Part shown: piece after piece, positions 1 through 5,761 of the stretch
Position numbering within the stretch: the first letter of the stretch is position 1
How the letters are laid out: each line of letters opens with the position of its first letter
Source: UMGS1124 sp964417835
Lineage (GTDB): Bacteria; Bacillota_I; Bacilli_A; RF39; UBA660
Direction: 5' to 3'
DNA length: 5,850 nucleotides
NCBI GenBank assembly: GCA_964417835.1
Contig: CAYQJD010000044.1
Coordinates: 1 to 5,850, forward strand
The notes under the pieces: generated by a model
Told to the model about the DNA's origin: nothing
The model's database searches: none
What the model saw: the letters and a program-made list of their open reading frames with translations, nothing else
Position numbers and translations under genes: made by a program

Positions 1-439
1 TTGAATCTGTCGTTGGAAACATTTTTTCATTAACCCCAGAAGTATCTTCGGGTGAAGGAACACTTGCACTTGTTCCTTTACAACTGCTCCCATCACTTGA
101 TGTACATGTTAATACATATACTAAATCCTCAGGTCTTGTTAATGTATTTACAACATTTTCTAGTACTACCCCATAGTTTACATATCCGTTTCCTGTATTT
201 TCAACTGAAAATGTTTTTGTTCCTATTACCGTTCCTGGTGATATTGCATCACTTGATTCTAATATTCCATTTCCATCAGCATACGTTAATTCTAGATTAG
301 CGAATGTTCCTGCTATACTTTTATCAGAAGAATTTCCTTTTATTCTTGCTAAAAAGTATGCATAAGTTAATGCAATTAAGAAAAGCGTAACTATTATAAT
401 CCCTGTTATACTTAATATAATTCTTTGTTTTCTATCCAT
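1..439 (-). CDS. TasA/CalY-like surface or matrix protein, 5' part only
   Basis: This is a partial gene: the first 146 codons are present and the reading frame runs off the left edge. The start at 439 is preceded by GAAAGG with a 9-nt spacer. The protein opens with a short basic n-region (MDRKQR), a hydrophobic segment at about residues 7-28, and LTYAYFLA at 24-31. That pattern is typical of SipW-dependent signal peptides in the TasA/camelysin (CalY) group. The mature part begins with a beta-rich stretch (GTFANLELTY, residues 44-53), followed by a PGT turn and FSVENTGNGYVNYGV (77-91), the N-T-G sandwich signature seen in TasA-like and related DUF11-like surface domains. A Cys pair (C112, C120) lies in a Ser/Thr-rich loop. 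By family resemblance it is an exported fibre- or matrix-forming surface protein; this is not proven. It has its own promoter and is separated from the pilus unit by a terminator. The C-terminus is outside the window. Confidence 0.7.
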   Translation of the reverse strand, partial: MDRKQRIILSITGIIIVTLFLIALTYAYFLARIKGNSSDKSIAGTFANLELTYADGNGILESSDAISPGTVIGTKTFSVENTGNGYVNYGVVLENVVNTLTRPEDLVYVLTCTSSDGSSCKGTSASVPSPEDTSGVNEKMFPTTDS

Positions 440-571
440 AAACAAAAGCCTTTCTGCAGACAAAAAAATTATATAAATTTATCTCTTTATAAAGTGCGAA
501 TCTATAAAAAGTATTATATATTCCTAGTCTATAAATAATATTTAGAACAATCTTTTCTATTCTATAAGACA

Positions 572-600
572 ATGATATCATAATTAAATTTTCTTTTCAA
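572..600 (-). promoter_or_regulatory. SigA-type promoter for the TasA-like gene
   Basis: Read on the minus strand, a -35 box TTGAAA (600-595) is followed by a 17-nt spacer and a -10 box TATCAT (577-572). The -10 is preceded directly by TGA, giving an extended -10 (TGnTATCAT). A start near 565 would give a leader of about 125 nt before the ATG at 439. The leader holds short AT-only palindromes but no riboswitch I recognise. The position just downstream of the TadZ-like terminator fits a new transcription unit. Confidence 0.5.
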
Positions 601-619
601 TTAATAATTATAATTTATC

Positions 620-652
620 AAAAAAAAAGAAAATTTCTATTCAAAATTTTCC
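620..652 (-). terminator. Intrinsic terminator of the Flp/TadE/TadZ-like unit
   Basis: On the minus strand the arm GAAAATTT (651-644) pairs perfectly with AAATTTTC (636-629) across a 7-nt loop and is followed by nine T residues (628-620). The hairpin overlaps the last codons and the TGA stop of the TadZ-like gene. The stem has only one G-C pair, so it is thermodynamically weak. The long T tract and the position right at the gene end make it a credible Rho-independent terminator. Confidence 0.65.
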
Positions 653-1690
653 AAATAATTTACGCTTTTTATTTATTAGATTAACTTCTATCTTATCTCC
701 ACATTTTTTATATCCTAATTTATCTAATAATTTATCAACACTTATAACTCTCTCTAAATTATCTCTAAAATTAGAAACATTAGCAAAAATCTTTAAATTA
801 CCTTCTACTTCAAATTCAGCTATATCATTATCACTTAAATTACTTCTATTTAAAACTAACTTTTCACCAGAAAGTTCTTCAAAAATCTTACCATTTTTTC
901 TAATAAGTTTAGTCATTTTAATATTACCAGGTTCCATTAAATAAATTACATCAGTACAAAATATTTTAGGATCAAAATTATTTAAATCAACTATTACAGC
1001 ATCAGTATCAGAATGTTCTTTTATTTTTCTTAAAACATCTTCTCTAGAAGTACAAGAATATATATTAGGTACATCAAAAAATACAAAATCCTGTTTATTC
1101 ATTTCTATACCAATAACATTATAAAATATTCTAAGTTGTTTAACCATCTGGACAACCAAAGTTGTAGCACCAGCATGCTCTGTCAAATTTACTACACCAA
1201 TAATTTTTTTATTACCATCATATTCACCTGGTAAAGTATAATCTTCAAAAGTAAATTCTTTTTCTTCGACTTTATTAGCATCATCTATCTGAGCATTTAT
1301 TTCATAAGTACTTTTACTTATTTGATAAGTATTTACATCTTGATATGTTCTAGGATTATTATATAATTCCATTATCTCTTCATATTTAGTAGTAAAATTA
1401 TATACACCTAATGTTACTAAATCAGACATAAACTCTTTAGAAGTACAAATACTATTATCACTTAAATATAATATAACCTTATTAGCATCTACTACTTCAA
1501 ATAACTTCTTTAAATTTCTATAATCACTATATTCTCTAATAGCAGTAACATCTAAAATCATCTTATTAAAGAAAAAATTAGTAAACATACCAATTAATTC
1601 ATTAACAGAATAGATTCCTTCTACCTTTTTTAAAACATCTATAGTTAAATTATTTAATTCTTTTTTTTCATTAATTACTATAACATTCAT
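641..1690 (-). CDS. TadZ/CpaE-like pilus localisation protein with degenerate P-loop
   Basis: This 349-residue cytoplasmic protein has no signal peptide or TM segment. Residues 1 to about 115 look like a receiver-like alpha/beta domain (MILDVTAI at 44-51, KVILYLSD at 71-78), as in the N-terminus of TadZ/CpaE proteins. After a charged linker comes a MinD/ParA-type fold: beta strand KKIIGVVNL (161-169), then EHAGATTLV (171-179) at the Walker A position, and AVIVDLNNFD (231-240) with D235 as the Walker B-like acidic residue. The Walker A lysine is replaced (GATT, A175), so ATP hydrolysis is doubtful. TadZ proteins are known as atypical ParA/MinD relatives that mark the pole and recruit Tad pilus machinery. 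The C-terminus is basic (KKRKLFGKF). The SD AGGTGA overlaps the stop of the TadE-like gene, with a 7-nt spacer, so translation is probably coupled. It is the last gene of the unit. A generic MinD-like scaffold is the main alternative. Confidence 0.68.
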   Translation of the reverse strand: MNVIVINEKKELNNLTIDVLKKVEGIYSVNELIGMFTNFFFNKMILDVTAIREYSDYRNLKKLFEVVDANKVILYLSDNSICTSKEFMSDLVTLGVYNFTTKYEEIMELYNNPRTYQDVNTYQISKSTYEINAQIDDANKVEEKEFTFEDYTLPGEYDGNKKIIGVVNLTEHAGATTLVVQMVKQLRIFYNVIGIEMNKQDFVFFDVPNIYSCTSREDVLRKIKEHSDTDAVIVDLNNFDPKIFCTDVIYLMEPGNIKMTKLIRKNGKIFEELSGEKLVLNRSNLSDNDIAEFEVEGNLKIFANVSNFRDNLERVISVDKLLDKLGYKKCGDKIEVNLINKKRKLFGKF

Positions 1691-1701
1691 ATATAAATCA
1701 C

Positions 1702-2166
1702 CTAACTATAATTACATTGCGTGTCTGTTTCGTCTTTAGCATAATATACTGGAGCCGTTTCTCCCTTTAGCCTAAAAGTTGTAAGATTCCCTATAACAGG
1801 TAAATCAACCTTAAAAAACACCATTACTTGATACCATTCTTTTTCTAATTGTGTACTTTCTTCAGAATCTTTTCCAATACAATAATATGCCTTGCCAGAT
1901 GTTATTGGATTACCATTTAAACCATATCCTGTAGATCCTTCAGGACAATTTCCAGTAACCAAATACCCCACATCACTTAAATAAGTAGCTATCTTATTTC
2001 TAGCATTACAATTATTGCCTTCATACTTTTCTATCAAATCAACTACATTATTCTTAACATTAAATGCCTTCCCATAATTAACTGAAATAGCCAAAAAAGA
2101 GGCAAAGAAAACAATAAAAGTTATTACTAAACCAAACAACCAAGTTCCTCCAATTGCCTCTCTCAT
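1702..2166 (-). CDS. TadE-like pseudopilin (minor pilin)
   Basis: This 154-residue protein has a very short leader (MREAIGG), one hydrophobic helix at about 9-28 (LFGLVITFIVFFASFLAI) and an extracytoplasmic domain, the architecture of TadE/TadF pseudopilins. The domain has four Cys (C53, C74, C96, C151) that could form disulfides. Near the C-terminus VDLPVIGNLTTF (120-131) resembles the hydrophobic beta segment with a central L-P found in TadE-type proteins. In Tad systems pseudopilins help prime or regulate fibre assembly. The start is well supported: AAAGAGG with a 7-nt spacer, 20 nt after the Flp-like stop. The leader closely matches that of the Flp-like protein upstream, which suggests shared processing. 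The TadE call rests on architecture, short motifs and neighbours. Overall sequence identity to a named TadE could not be tested. Confidence 0.62.
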   Translation of the reverse strand: MREAIGGTWLFGLVITFIVFFASFLAISVNYGKAFNVKNNVVDLIEKYEGNNCNARNKIATYLSDVGYLVTGNCPEGSTGYGLNGNPITSGKAYYCIGKDSEESTQLEKEWYQVMVFFKVDLPVIGNLTTFRLKGETAPVYYAKDETDTQCNYS

Positions 2167-2186
2167 ATAATTACCTCTTTAGTCAT

Positions 2187-2441
2187 CTACGCGTTAGGAT
2201 TTTCACATTTAACATTTTTGCCTTTGACGATATCCCCATTTTCATCATAATAATTACAAGTACATACCTTACTCGTGCCACTAGTTCCACAATTACAATT
2301 AAATGCGGAAGAACAACGAGTTGAGGCTACTAAACTTCCTTTTATATTAGGCCATATTAAAGTTGTAAATAGTACTCCTACTGCTGCTATTGCAACTACT
2401 GCTACCGCAGTCATACTTAGCTCTCCACTTGCTTCTTTCAT
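2187..2441 (-). CDS. Flp-like small pilin, Cys-rich
   Basis: This 84-residue protein begins MKEASGELSM, followed by one Ala/Val-rich hydrophobic helix (about residues 11-30, TAVAVVAIAAVGVLFTTLIW) and a small exposed domain. Size, short leader and N-terminal helix fit a Flp-type (type IVb) major pilin. It departs from classical Flp pilins in two ways: the usual Glu-Tyr pair five to six residues after the processing Gly is absent, and the C-terminal part carries six Cys (43, 49, 51, 60, 62, 79), including two CxC motifs. Disulfide stabilisation of the subunit is a reasonable inference. It is first in the unit, about 28 nt from the predicted transcription start, with the SD GAAAGGA and a slightly long 12-nt spacer. 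First position fits high expression of a structural subunit. It could instead be a second pseudopilin, with the major pilin elsewhere. Confidence 0.6.
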   Translation of the reverse strand: MKEASGELSMTAVAVVAIAAVGVLFTTLIWPNIKGSLVASTRCSSAFNCNCGTSGTSKVCTCNYYDENGDIVKGKNVKCENPNA

Positions 2442-2475
2442 TTATTTATCATATCCTTTCATATCTTATAATATT

Positions 2476-2503
2476 ATTATAACCAATAAAAATAAAATTT
2501 CAA
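2476..2503 (-). promoter_or_regulatory. Strong SigA-type promoter for the Flp/TadE/TadZ-like unit
   Basis: On the minus strand, TTGAAA (2503-2498), a 16-nt spacer and a consensus TATAAT (2481-2476) lie just upstream of the Flp-like start. Predicted initiation near 2469 gives a leader of about 28 nt that contains the SD GAAAGGA. It lies in the 102-nt gap behind the GT-C-like gene, so the three pilus genes can be expressed independently of it. Confidence 0.65.
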
Positions 2504-2543
2504 TAGTTTTTCTAATTTCTTGACATTGTTTAAATTATATATA

Positions 2544-4004
2544 TTATTTTAAAACCTCATATAAAATAAAAACTTTATCATCATACAGCTCATTATAATT
2601 ATTATTAAATGATAGATATATATTTAACCTGCTGTCTCTTTCTACAATAACATGAGTAATATTATATTTTTTAATTATTTCATCATAATTATCATCAACA
2701 TCAAAGAATTCTTCTAAATATTCATATTTTTTATTAAATTGTTTAGTATATAGATCAGCTCTACTATCAAACATGACTTTAATATCATTAAACATTAAAT
2801 AACTACCCCAGTTATAGCTATTATAAACTCTGATATTATTGTAATCCAAATTTTCTTTAATATAATTAACTATATTAATAGGATATACTTCATCAGAAAA
2901 ATAAGGTTCATCTAATTTTTCAATATTTATATTTAATAATATATACCATACCCAAATCATTACCATTGCTATACCTATTATGTTAGTAAAAAATTTATAT
3001 ATTTTGCTTTCAAAATTATTTATAAACTCATGCGATAAATATTTATTCACTAAAAATACACTCAATATTATAAATAAACTTTGATGTCTAGTTGAAGATA
3101 ACATCATAAAGCATAAGCCTAATATTAAAAATATATCAGATAAGTATATCTTTTTATTTTTTATTATAATTATAAAGATAAAAAGATATATTACCAATAA
3201 TTTATAGCCATAAAGAACTATTGGCTGATGTTCACCGATATAACTTTGAGAACTTCCTAACATAGTTTTTATAAGATATGTATATGGTGTAAACTTTAAT
3301 GGAGTGAAAATTCCTCCCAATAAACATACAAAAAAAGCAATTAATAATAATTTGATATTTATATCATTATAGTAAAAATTAAATTTATTTAATATTTTTA
3401 CTTTATGCTTTAGTACAAAAATGATTTTTTCAACAAAATATGGTAAAAATAATACCAGAATAAATGGCCAAACTGCACAATGAAAATTTGCTATTAATAC
3501 TGAATCCAAAAACATAAATATTATATATTTTTTATTATTTGTTGTAATTAATTTAACTAAAAAATAGTAAAACCAAACAAATAAACTATATGTAACAATT
3601 TGAGCTCTTAACGTTGCAAAATTTTTCAATAAAATTATAACTAATAACATTAAAAAATAAGACAATATTTTATTGTTATATAATTTTGTTAAAGTATAAT
3701 AAATAGATATACCTATTAAAGCATATAAAATATAAGTTAATATGTATAATCCATTCCAAGAAAATAAATTATATACTAAACCCACTAAAACATCAAATAA
3801 CCAATGAGGATATGTATAACTTAAATTTTCTAACCAACTCCAATGGTCTAACATATCAATGCCATTTTTTAATATATATTGCCCTATTTTAATATTATAA
3901 AATGTATCATTTTGAAATTGTTTTGTAAGACAACTAAATATAACAATCAAAAATGTTACAATTGTTAATAAAATAAATACTTTTTTTTGGCTTTTATTAT
4001 TCAT
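2544..4004 (-). CDS. Polytopic membrane protein, GT-C-type glycosyltransferase-like
   Basis: This 486-residue protein has roughly 10-12 hydrophobic segments between residues 9 and 368, then a soluble C-terminal domain of about 115 residues predicted to be extracytoplasmic. The first loop has NDTFYNIKIGQYIL (32-45), DHWSW (53-57) and PHWLFDV (66-72). This matches the acidic first-loop pattern (D-[TF]-[FYW]-x-[IL]-x-x-G ... W-x-x-[DE]) of a bacterial GT-C-like group related to PMT enzymes. The last domain carries YNSYNWGSYL (394-403) and MFDSRADLY (411-419), also recurring in that group. Such enzymes transfer a sugar from a polyprenyl-phosphate donor to an extracytoplasmic acceptor. Substrate and activity here are unknown. 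The SD is AGGA with a 10-nt spacer. It sits alone between two pilin-like units, with a terminator upstream, no convincing promoter and no hairpin after its stop. The coding strand has an A8 run at codons 6-8. Confidence 0.6.
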   Translation of the reverse strand: MNNKSQKKVFILLTIVTFLIVIFSCLTKQFQNDTFYNIKIGQYILKNGIDMLDHWSWLENLSYTYPHWLFDVLVGLVYNLFSWNGLYILTYILYALIGISIYYTLTKLYNNKILSYFLMLLVIILLKNFATLRAQIVTYSLFVWFYYFLVKLITTNNKKYIIFMFLDSVLIANFHCAVWPFILVLFLPYFVEKIIFVLKHKVKILNKFNFYYNDINIKLLLIAFFVCLLGGIFTPLKFTPYTYLIKTMLGSSQSYIGEHQPIVLYGYKLLVIYLFIFIIIIKNKKIYLSDIFLILGLCFMMLSSTRHQSLFIILSVFLVNKYLSHEFINNFESKIYKFFTNIIGIAMVMIWVWYILLNINIEKLDEPYFSDEVYPINIVNYIKENLDYNNIRVYNSYNWGSYLMFNDIKVMFDSRADLYTKQFNKKYEYLEEFFDVDDNYDEIIKKYNITHVIVERDSRLNIYLSFNNNYNELYDDKVFILYEVLK

Positions 4005-4051
4005 AATTTATAATTCCTATCTAATTCTAATTCCCTTGCTATAAATAATGT

Positions 4052-4085
4052 AATAAAAAATATGTTATAGAACATATTTTTTATT
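4052..4085 (-). terminator. Intrinsic terminator of the cadherin-like/pilin-like unit
   Basis: On the minus strand a perfect 15-bp inverted repeat (AATAAAAAATATGTT at 4085-4071, AACATATTTTTTATT at 4066-4052) encloses a 4-nt loop, CTAT. The first arm includes the TAA stop of the pilin-like gene. The T-rich second arm supplies the U tract. The opposite strand has the same A-rich-arm/T-rich-arm form, so it could act in both directions. It separates the pilin-like gene from the GT-C-like gene that starts about 50 nt further on. Confidence 0.7.
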
Positions 4086-4599
4086 GAGAAGTATCACAAT
4101 TATTTATATCTAATAGACATGTTGCACATGCTTTATATTCATCTGTACTAACTATATCTAAACTTTCACTTAAACTAAATAAAGCGTTTAAAATAGTTGG
4201 AATAAAAAATACAAAAACTCCTACAACTATTCTCATTAATAACATTTTTACTTGTTTACCAAGTGATTTTTCATCTTTATCTATAACTGCCTTAAATAAA
4301 TCAAAAGTACCAAATCCTATAATAATTAATGGAACTAATAATTTTGCTATAAATATTATATATCCAAAAAATTTTAAAACTGTTCTTACACTTTTTTCAC
4401 TACATGGACTGCTAGCAACATACTGTTCCTGGCAAGTTCCACTTATCCATCTGCATTTACCATATATAGAACAAGTTTTTTCATCCAAAGAATTACAATT
4501 AACTTTAGTAGTGGTAGTGTATGCAGAAGCATTAATAAATATTGAAAAAAATGTAATAAAAAGAATTATAAAATATTTAACAAATTTATTCGTATTCAT
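4081..4599 (-). CDS. TrbC/VirB2-type two-TM pilin-like protein, Cys-rich
   Basis: With the preferred start this protein has 172 residues. It has a signal peptide (about 1-26, ending INASA) and a Cys-rich extracytoplasmic segment (C35, C43, C49, C56, C66). Two TM helices follow, at about 76-98 and 120-141, joined by a short charged loop (DKDEKSLGKQ). The tail contains CATC (158-161) and C168. The pair of helices, with FGTFDLFKAVIDKDEKS between them, matches the two-helix core of the T4SS_pilin/TrbC-VirB2-like family widespread in Bacillota. In that family the protein sits in the membrane as a pilin or a channel-like subunit. Function outside conjugation is uncertain, and no VirB/Tra partner lies in the window. 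The start was set at 4599 because AGAGGA lies 5 nt upstream. The longer frame opening at 4641 has no SD and would overlap the upstream gene by 56 nt. The 14-nt overlap implies translational coupling. Confidence 0.65.
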   Translation of the reverse strand: MNTNKFVKYFIILFITFFSIFINASAYTTTTKVNCNSLDEKTCSIYGKCRWISGTCQEQYVASSPCSEKSVRTVLKFFGYIIFIAKLLVPLIIIGFGTFDLFKAVIDKDEKSLGKQVKMLLMRIVVGVFVFFIPTILNALFSLSESLDIVSTDEYKACATCLLDINNCDTSQ

Positions 4600-5692
4600 A
4601 CTTATCCTCTTCATTTTTGTTAAATATTTTTTTATATACATAATATCCAGATGCTACTATTGCTAAAATTAATATAATAATAAATAATATTTTTATAGTA
4701 TTAGATTTCTTTTTAACATAAACAGTAATTGTATAATTTTCAACTGTTCCATCTTGTGCAGTTACTGAAATAGTAATCTTACTATTATTCGATAAATTTG
4801 AATTACCATTAATTAAAACTATTGAAGATTTATCTTCAGCTTCATAATCTATTGATAATTCTTTAATACTTTCATCTATAGTTAAAGAATAATCATTTAT
4901 ATTTGAACTAAAATTAATATTATAATTTTGTACAGTTAAACTTTTTAATTTAGCATTATTAGATAATACAACCCTTTCTTCTTTATATACATTAATTTTA
5001 TATTCACTACTACTTCCATCAGTACCTGCTACTATAATTTTTATTACACTACCATTTTCTATATTAGTATTACCTGAAACATTAACAGTACTTGATTCAT
5101 CCATAGGTATAGCAGTAACTGCAATACTACTTACAGTAGAATCAACATTAACATTATATTCATATATTTCACTATTAAATGCTACTAATCCATTTGATAA
5201 AGTTAAACTTTTTAACAAAGTATTACTTTTTTCTACTTTAGTTGTTGTAGTTGTTGAAGTAGTTGTTTTTTTTGTAGTAGTTTTAGTTGTTGTCGTAGTA
5301 ACAAAAGAGCTTCCATCACTTTTTTTTGAACAATCATAATACATTATAATTGAACAATATTTTATTTCATTTTCATTACATATACTTGTTTCATATGTAT
5401 TACAACCATTTTTATATCTAGTAAAATATGGATCAGTATTTCCATTAGTACAATTTACTTTATTTTTAGAATAATATGAAATATTATATTTCATATTGCT
5501 ACATTTAGCCTCCATACAATGACTAAAATATGCTCCCCCACTAGTAGATATAACACTATCTTGATACTGACTAGTACATTGATATTTTGTTAAATCATAT
5601 CCTACATTACTGTTTTGAGTAGCAGCAAAACTTCTTAATGGAAATAATATAAATCCTAACAAAAAAATTAATAACAAAGTTTTTTTATTCAT
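4586..5692 (-). CDS. Membrane-anchored surface protein with two cadherin-like beta-sandwich domains
   Basis: With the preferred start this protein has 368 residues. In order: a signal peptide (about 1-23, LLLIFLLGFILFPLRSFA); a head with eight Cys (39, 59, 64, 81, 97, 105, 113, 121); a Thr-rich low-complexity stalk (132-151); two tandem cadherin-like beta-sandwich domains (about 158-238 and 247-327), each opening with LKSLT and ending in a KINVY or TITVY strand; a TM helix (about 333-354); and an acidic cytoplasmic tail (NEEDKYEYE). The repeat matches the bacterial Cadherin-like family PF12733 by eye, a domain common in exported Bacillota proteins. The overall form suggests an adhesin or receptor-like surface protein held in the membrane with no LPXTG sortase anchor. 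The start at 5692 has AGGAG with an 8-nt spacer. The in-frame ATG at 5734 lies in the -10 box. It is the first gene of the unit and is coupled to the pilin-like gene. Confidence 0.75.
   Translation of the reverse strand: MNKKTLLLIFLLGFILFPLRSFAATQNSNVGYDLTKYQCTSQYQDSVISTSGGAYFSHCMEAKCSNMKYNISYYSKNKVNCTNGNTDPYFTRYKNGCNTYETSICNENEIKYCSIIMYYDCSKKSDGSSFVTTTTTKTTTKKTTTSTTTTTKVEKSNTLLKSLTLSNGLVAFNSEIYEYNVNVDSTVSSIAVTAIPMDESSTVNVSGNTNIENGSVIKIIVAGTDGSSSEYKINVYKEERVVLSNNAKLKSLTVQNYNINFSSNINDYSLTIDESIKELSIDYEAEDKSSIVLINGNSNLSNNSKITISVTAQDGTVENYTITVYVKKKSNTIKILFIIILILAIVASGYYVYKKIFNKNEEDKYEYE
4605..4610 (-). promoter_or_regulatory. RBS that sets the start of the pilin-like gene
   Basis: AGAGGA lies 5 nt upstream of the ATG at 4599, inside the last codons of the cadherin-like gene. 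Neither in-frame ATG further upstream (4641, 4614) has an SD. A start here leaves the signal peptide directly at the N-terminus and reduces the gene overlap to 14 nt. Confidence 0.65.
5240..5299 (-). repeat. Thr-codon repeat encoding a surface stalk
   Basis: About 60 bases of imperfect ACN triplets encode residues 132-151 of the cadherin-like protein, nearly all Thr with a few Lys and one Ser. It joins the Cys-rich head to the beta-sandwich domains. Such triplet arrays can change length by slippage in frame. Thr-rich stalks are common O-glycan acceptors, but glycosylation here is inference. Confidence 0.75.
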
Positions 5693-5700
5693 AACCGTAG

Positions 5701-5705
5701 CTCCT
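5701..5705 (-). promoter_or_regulatory. RBS that sets the start of the cadherin-like gene
   Basis: AGGAG, extended upstream as TTTAGGAG, ends 8 nt before the ATG at 5692. It is the best SD in the window and decides the start over the in-frame ATG at 5734. That upstream ATG has no SD and lies at the promoter -10. Confidence 0.8.
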
Positions 5706-5732
5706 AAAGATAATTTATTATTACCTATATAC

Positions 5733-5761
5733 ATAATAAACTATTTTATATATAAAATCAA
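5733..5761 (-). promoter_or_regulatory. SigA-type promoter for the cadherin-like/pilin-like unit, with a central palindrome
   Basis: On the minus strand, TTGATT (5761-5756), a 17-nt spacer and TATTAT (5738-5733) precede the cadherin-like gene. Initiation near 5726 would give a leader of about 34 nt containing the AGGAG site. A 16-bp perfect palindrome, ATTTTATATATAAAAT (5743-5758), fills most of the spacer and touches the -35 box. It may be an operator, or chance in so AT-rich a region. The bases to the right (5762-5850) are AT-rich and I see no gene in them. Confidence 0.5.

Noticed and set aside
52..300. Plus-strand open frame of 82 codons
   Set aside because: It is antisense to the TasA-like gene, has a His/Leu-rich unnatural composition and has no ribosome binding site. 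The minus-strand frame has a clear signal peptide and surface-domain motif.
440..565. Riboswitch or attenuator in the long leader of the TasA-like gene
   Set aside because: Only short AT palindromes are present (CTTTATAAAG, TCTGCAGA, and a 5-bp A/T stem before a T run). None matches a riboswitch class I know or forms a convincing terminator.
620..643. Mycoplasma-type code (TGA as Trp) for this organism
   Set aside because: Reading TGA at 643-641 as Trp would extend the TadZ-like protein through a terminator T tract with no sensible sequence. Stopping there fits the hairpin and the family length.
2275..2523. Plus-strand open frame of 82 codons
   Set aside because: It is antisense to the Flp-like gene and runs through that gene's promoter. 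It has no domain-like features.
4005..4051. A dedicated promoter for the GT-C-like gene
   Set aside because: The best pairing (ATTACA with TAGAAT) has a 19-nt spacer and a poor -35. I cannot support a call.
4600..4641. 14-codon N-terminal extension of the pilin-like protein
   Set aside because: It has no SD, enlarges the overlap with the upstream gene to 56 nt and buries the signal peptide. The ATG at 4599 has AGAGGA 5 nt upstream.
5693..5734. 14-codon N-terminal extension of the cadherin-like protein
   Set aside because: The upstream ATG lies in the predicted -10 box and has no SD. The ATG at 5692 has AGGAG 8 nt upstream and places the signal peptide at the N-terminus.
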